Source: Sapria himalayana (Eukaryota; Streptophyta; Magnoliopsida; Malpighiales; Rafflesiaceae). Taken from it: 64,000 nucleotides of DNA. The notes under the pieces are model-generated. The model ran no database searches. It saw only the letters and a program-made list of their open reading frames with translations, and was not told the origin of the DNA. The DNA lies in contig JAREIK010002979.1 of the NCBI GenBank assembly GCA_029783825.1, positions 758,747 through 822,746 of the forward strand, given 5' to 3'. Shown in pieces: positions 62,001-64,000 of this stretch. The translations under genes and the position numbers were made by a program. Position 1 is the first letter of the stretch. Every line of letters starts with the position of its first letter.

Positions 62001-62960
62001 TATATAATTAACATGTATAAATATATATTATTTGTGAATAAAATATTTTTATAAATGTTACTTAAATATTATTATATTTAAATGTAACACTTTATAAATA
62101 CTATATTGTATATATATCACATTTATATAAACCTTATAAATATTCTATATTTATATAAAAAAATATGTAATATAAATAATTACAAAATTGTATTATAATT
62201 TAATATTACATAATTGTTATATAATAAAATATATAAATGGATAGTTTAATGTAAATTTTGTATAGATATTTATAAACATTATATGTTTATATAAACATAT
62301 CAATGTGTATTTATAATATAATCAATTTATATATATTAAAGTATAGACATGTATACATAATATCATTCGATTATATAAATGTATAAAAGTTTATATATAC
62401 TGTTATAAACATTTAAGATTAACATTAATTAAAAGTTTGATTTAACATAAATCATAATATTTATTAAAGTATAGACATTTATACATAATGTCATATGATT
62501 ATATAAATATAACCCATTAGCATTAAGATTATTTGGATGCAAACATAATGTAATTGAAATCAAAATCACTAAAAACCTAAAAATATAAATCATGGATTAA
62601 CAAATTTTAAAAAATGAAAAATTATAGTTTAATTAATTGTGTCGAGTCGAAATAATGTTAAGTTAAAAAAATCGAAGCAAAAATTAAGATATTAGGAGGA
62701 GAAAAAAAACATAATACTCAAATTTACTGAAAAACGAAATTCTGAATATCTATATATAATTTAGAGAGACGAAGATGTATATAAGCAAATTGAAGGAGAA
62801 ACACAGAAAAACTTACATTACTTCAGAAGTAAGATTAAAATTTTTGTGTTTTCATGCTTATAGTCAGCTCTGATTCGGAAAAATGATGGAGTTTCGATGA
62901 TTTAAGGTTAAATGACTTATCAAATAATTTTCAAATCAAAAAATTAAAACAATAAAATAA
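62001..62960. other. AT-rich leader region of element 5, no gene seen
   Basis: AT-rich, grading from AT repeat into more complex sequence near 62520-62900. A possible untranslated exon of the transposase transcript could lie near 62680-62880; not provable here. Confidence 0.4.
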
Positions 62961-63786
62961 CTGACCAAAATTATGATCAGTAAATGATCGGTGATAAAAA
63001 AATTATAAGGATGTGGAAATCTACTTTATCGACCAAATTTAATGTTAATATGTTTTTGGTAGTTAAATGGTCGGTAATTAGTCAATAATTTCTATTAGCT
63101 ATTTTTATCTTAATTTAGAAACCAATTTCTGACCAATAACATTTGGTCGAGAGTTATGGTGGGTATTTAGTCATGAAAAGGTTAGAAATTACCGACCTAA
63201 ATATTCTGCCGGTAGTTTGGTCTGTAATTATGACCTTATAAATATATTGGATGACCATTGTACTGACCTTTTTTAATGGCTATATATTTTATGTCGTTAA
63301 ATCGTCGGTAATCTTTCGGGAATATTTTTTGCTATTTCCCCCCTAATCTGCAGACCATAATCCCGACTTAATATATTTTGTCGATAGTTGGGTGGGAATT
63401 TGGTCGAGAGAATTTTTCTCCGATGTGCCTCTTTGGATCTCTAAATTGGTCGTGATTTGGTCCGTAAATACCAACCTATATATTTGGTCGTAAATGGTTG
63501 GTAAGTACAAATATAATAATAATTTGAAAAAATATGGTACCGACCAATTATAGTAATAGGTTGTTAAATGGTCGGTAATATGTTCGATAACTACTCTGTA
63601 GACTGATTTCTGACCAAAAATATTTGGTCGGTAATTATGGTCGGTCTTTGGTCACAAATTTGGCCGGTAGAAATTTTTTTTTTCGATACACTTTTTTGGT
63701 CGCTAACTTGTCAGTTTTTGGTCGGTAATTACATACCAAATATTTTGGTCAGTATTTTAGTTGGTATTATCATATTTTTAGTAGTG
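62961..63786. repeat. 5' subterminal repeats and terminus of element 5
   Basis: Direct and inverted copies of TTGGTCGGTAAT / ATTACCGACCAA with variants (ATTTGGTCGAGA, AATGGTCGGTAAT) occur about every 30-50 bp, ending in the CACTACTAAAAA terminus. By analogy with En/Spm these are binding sites of the element's own TNPA-like protein. Confidence 0.8.
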
Positions 63787-64000
63787 ATAGATTGATTGAT
63801 AGAAAGATGAGTATAGATATATAAATAGATAGAAAGACAAAAAGATAGATAGAAAGAAACATAGATAAATAGATAGATCAACATATAGATAGAAAGATAG
63901 AAAGATAGATAGGCAGATAGAGAAACCAAAAGACAGACAGATAGACAAACAGAGAGATAGACAGATAGACAAACAGATGGGCAGACAGATAGACAAACAT
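63787..64000. repeat. GATA array 3, start only
   Basis: Degenerate GATA repeat begins directly after the element 5 terminus and runs off the window. Variants GACA and GATT are frequent. Confidence 0.9.

Larger units (their letters stand above)
55680..63786 (-). mobile_element. CACTA element 5, transposase-bearing, different subfamily
   Basis: The right (5') terminus in reverse reads CACTACTAAAAATATG. Inside are many copies of TTTGGTCGGTAATTA-like motifs rather than TTAGCTAGGGA, so this is a separate CACTA subfamily. TNPD-like and TNPA-like pseudogenes lie on the minus strand in the standard order. No left (3') terminus could be found; the sequence passes into TCTA array near 55670, so the 3' end is probably lost. 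The left boundary given is approximate. GATA array starts directly at 63787. Confidence 0.8.

Noticed and set aside
1..64000. tRNA, rRNA, LTR retrotransposon or telomere repeats
   Set aside because: No cloverleaf-like segment, rRNA core, reverse transcriptase or integrase motif, primer-binding site or TTTAGGG array was seen by eye; short or diverged copies could be missed.

Overview
This window is very AT-rich plant nuclear DNA, almost certainly from a flowering plant. It is a transposon and satellite graveyard with no intact gene. The plant origin rests on CACTA (En/Spm) DNA transposons with plant-type transposase domains (Transpos_assoc, Transposase_21, DUF4218, DUF4216, Transposase_24), a captured R2R3-MYB fragment, a captured plant cytosolic pyruvate kinase fragment with introns, and a hAT-type MITE. 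The species cannot be named from the sequence.

Layout. 1-1875 is flanking DNA with a decayed multi-exon gene relic on the minus strand. 1876-17463 is a complete 15.6 kb CACTA element (element 1; TSD TTA) whose two transposase genes are pseudogenes on the minus strand. 17464-26701 is a 9.2 kb degenerate TCTA array. 26702-35501 is a complete 8.8 kb CACTA element (element 2; TSD ATC) inserted in that array, which resumes at 35502-36455. 36456-38202 is mixed debris with a 21-bp tandem repeat split by a 422-bp hAT MITE (8-bp TSD) and an inverted transposase scrap. 38203-49172 is a mosaic of CACTA pieces. Its left part (A) carries the MYB and pyruvate kinase relics, and its right part (B) resembles element 2. 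49187-50503 and 51706-55273 are GATA arrays separated by a truncated CACTA 5' end (element 4). At about 55273 the array flips to TCTA. About 55680-63786 is a second transposase-bearing CACTA of a different subfamily (element 5), and 63787-64000 starts another GATA array.

Main points. (1) About 15.7 kb, a quarter of the window, is TCTA/GATA array, and every right-hand CACTA terminus seen (17463, 35501, 49172, 51695, 63786) runs into such an array within 0-15 bp. (2) The CACTA elements share a modular 3' cassette (conserved block, palindromic TATAC/GTATA tract, variable cargo, conserved trailing block). Its cargo is GC-rich triplet sequence in element 1 and a MYB gene fragment in element A. (3) An AT-rich tandem repeat with a unit of about 540 bp lies inside several elements, including two with different subterminal motifs. 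(4) Element A captured about half of a cytosolic pyruvate kinase gene with introns retained.

The long tyrosine/leucine/serine/isoleucine-rich open frames in the arrays are artefacts of the 4-bp repeat and are not annotated as genes. Intron/exon edges and most repeat borders were read by eye and may be off by several bases.
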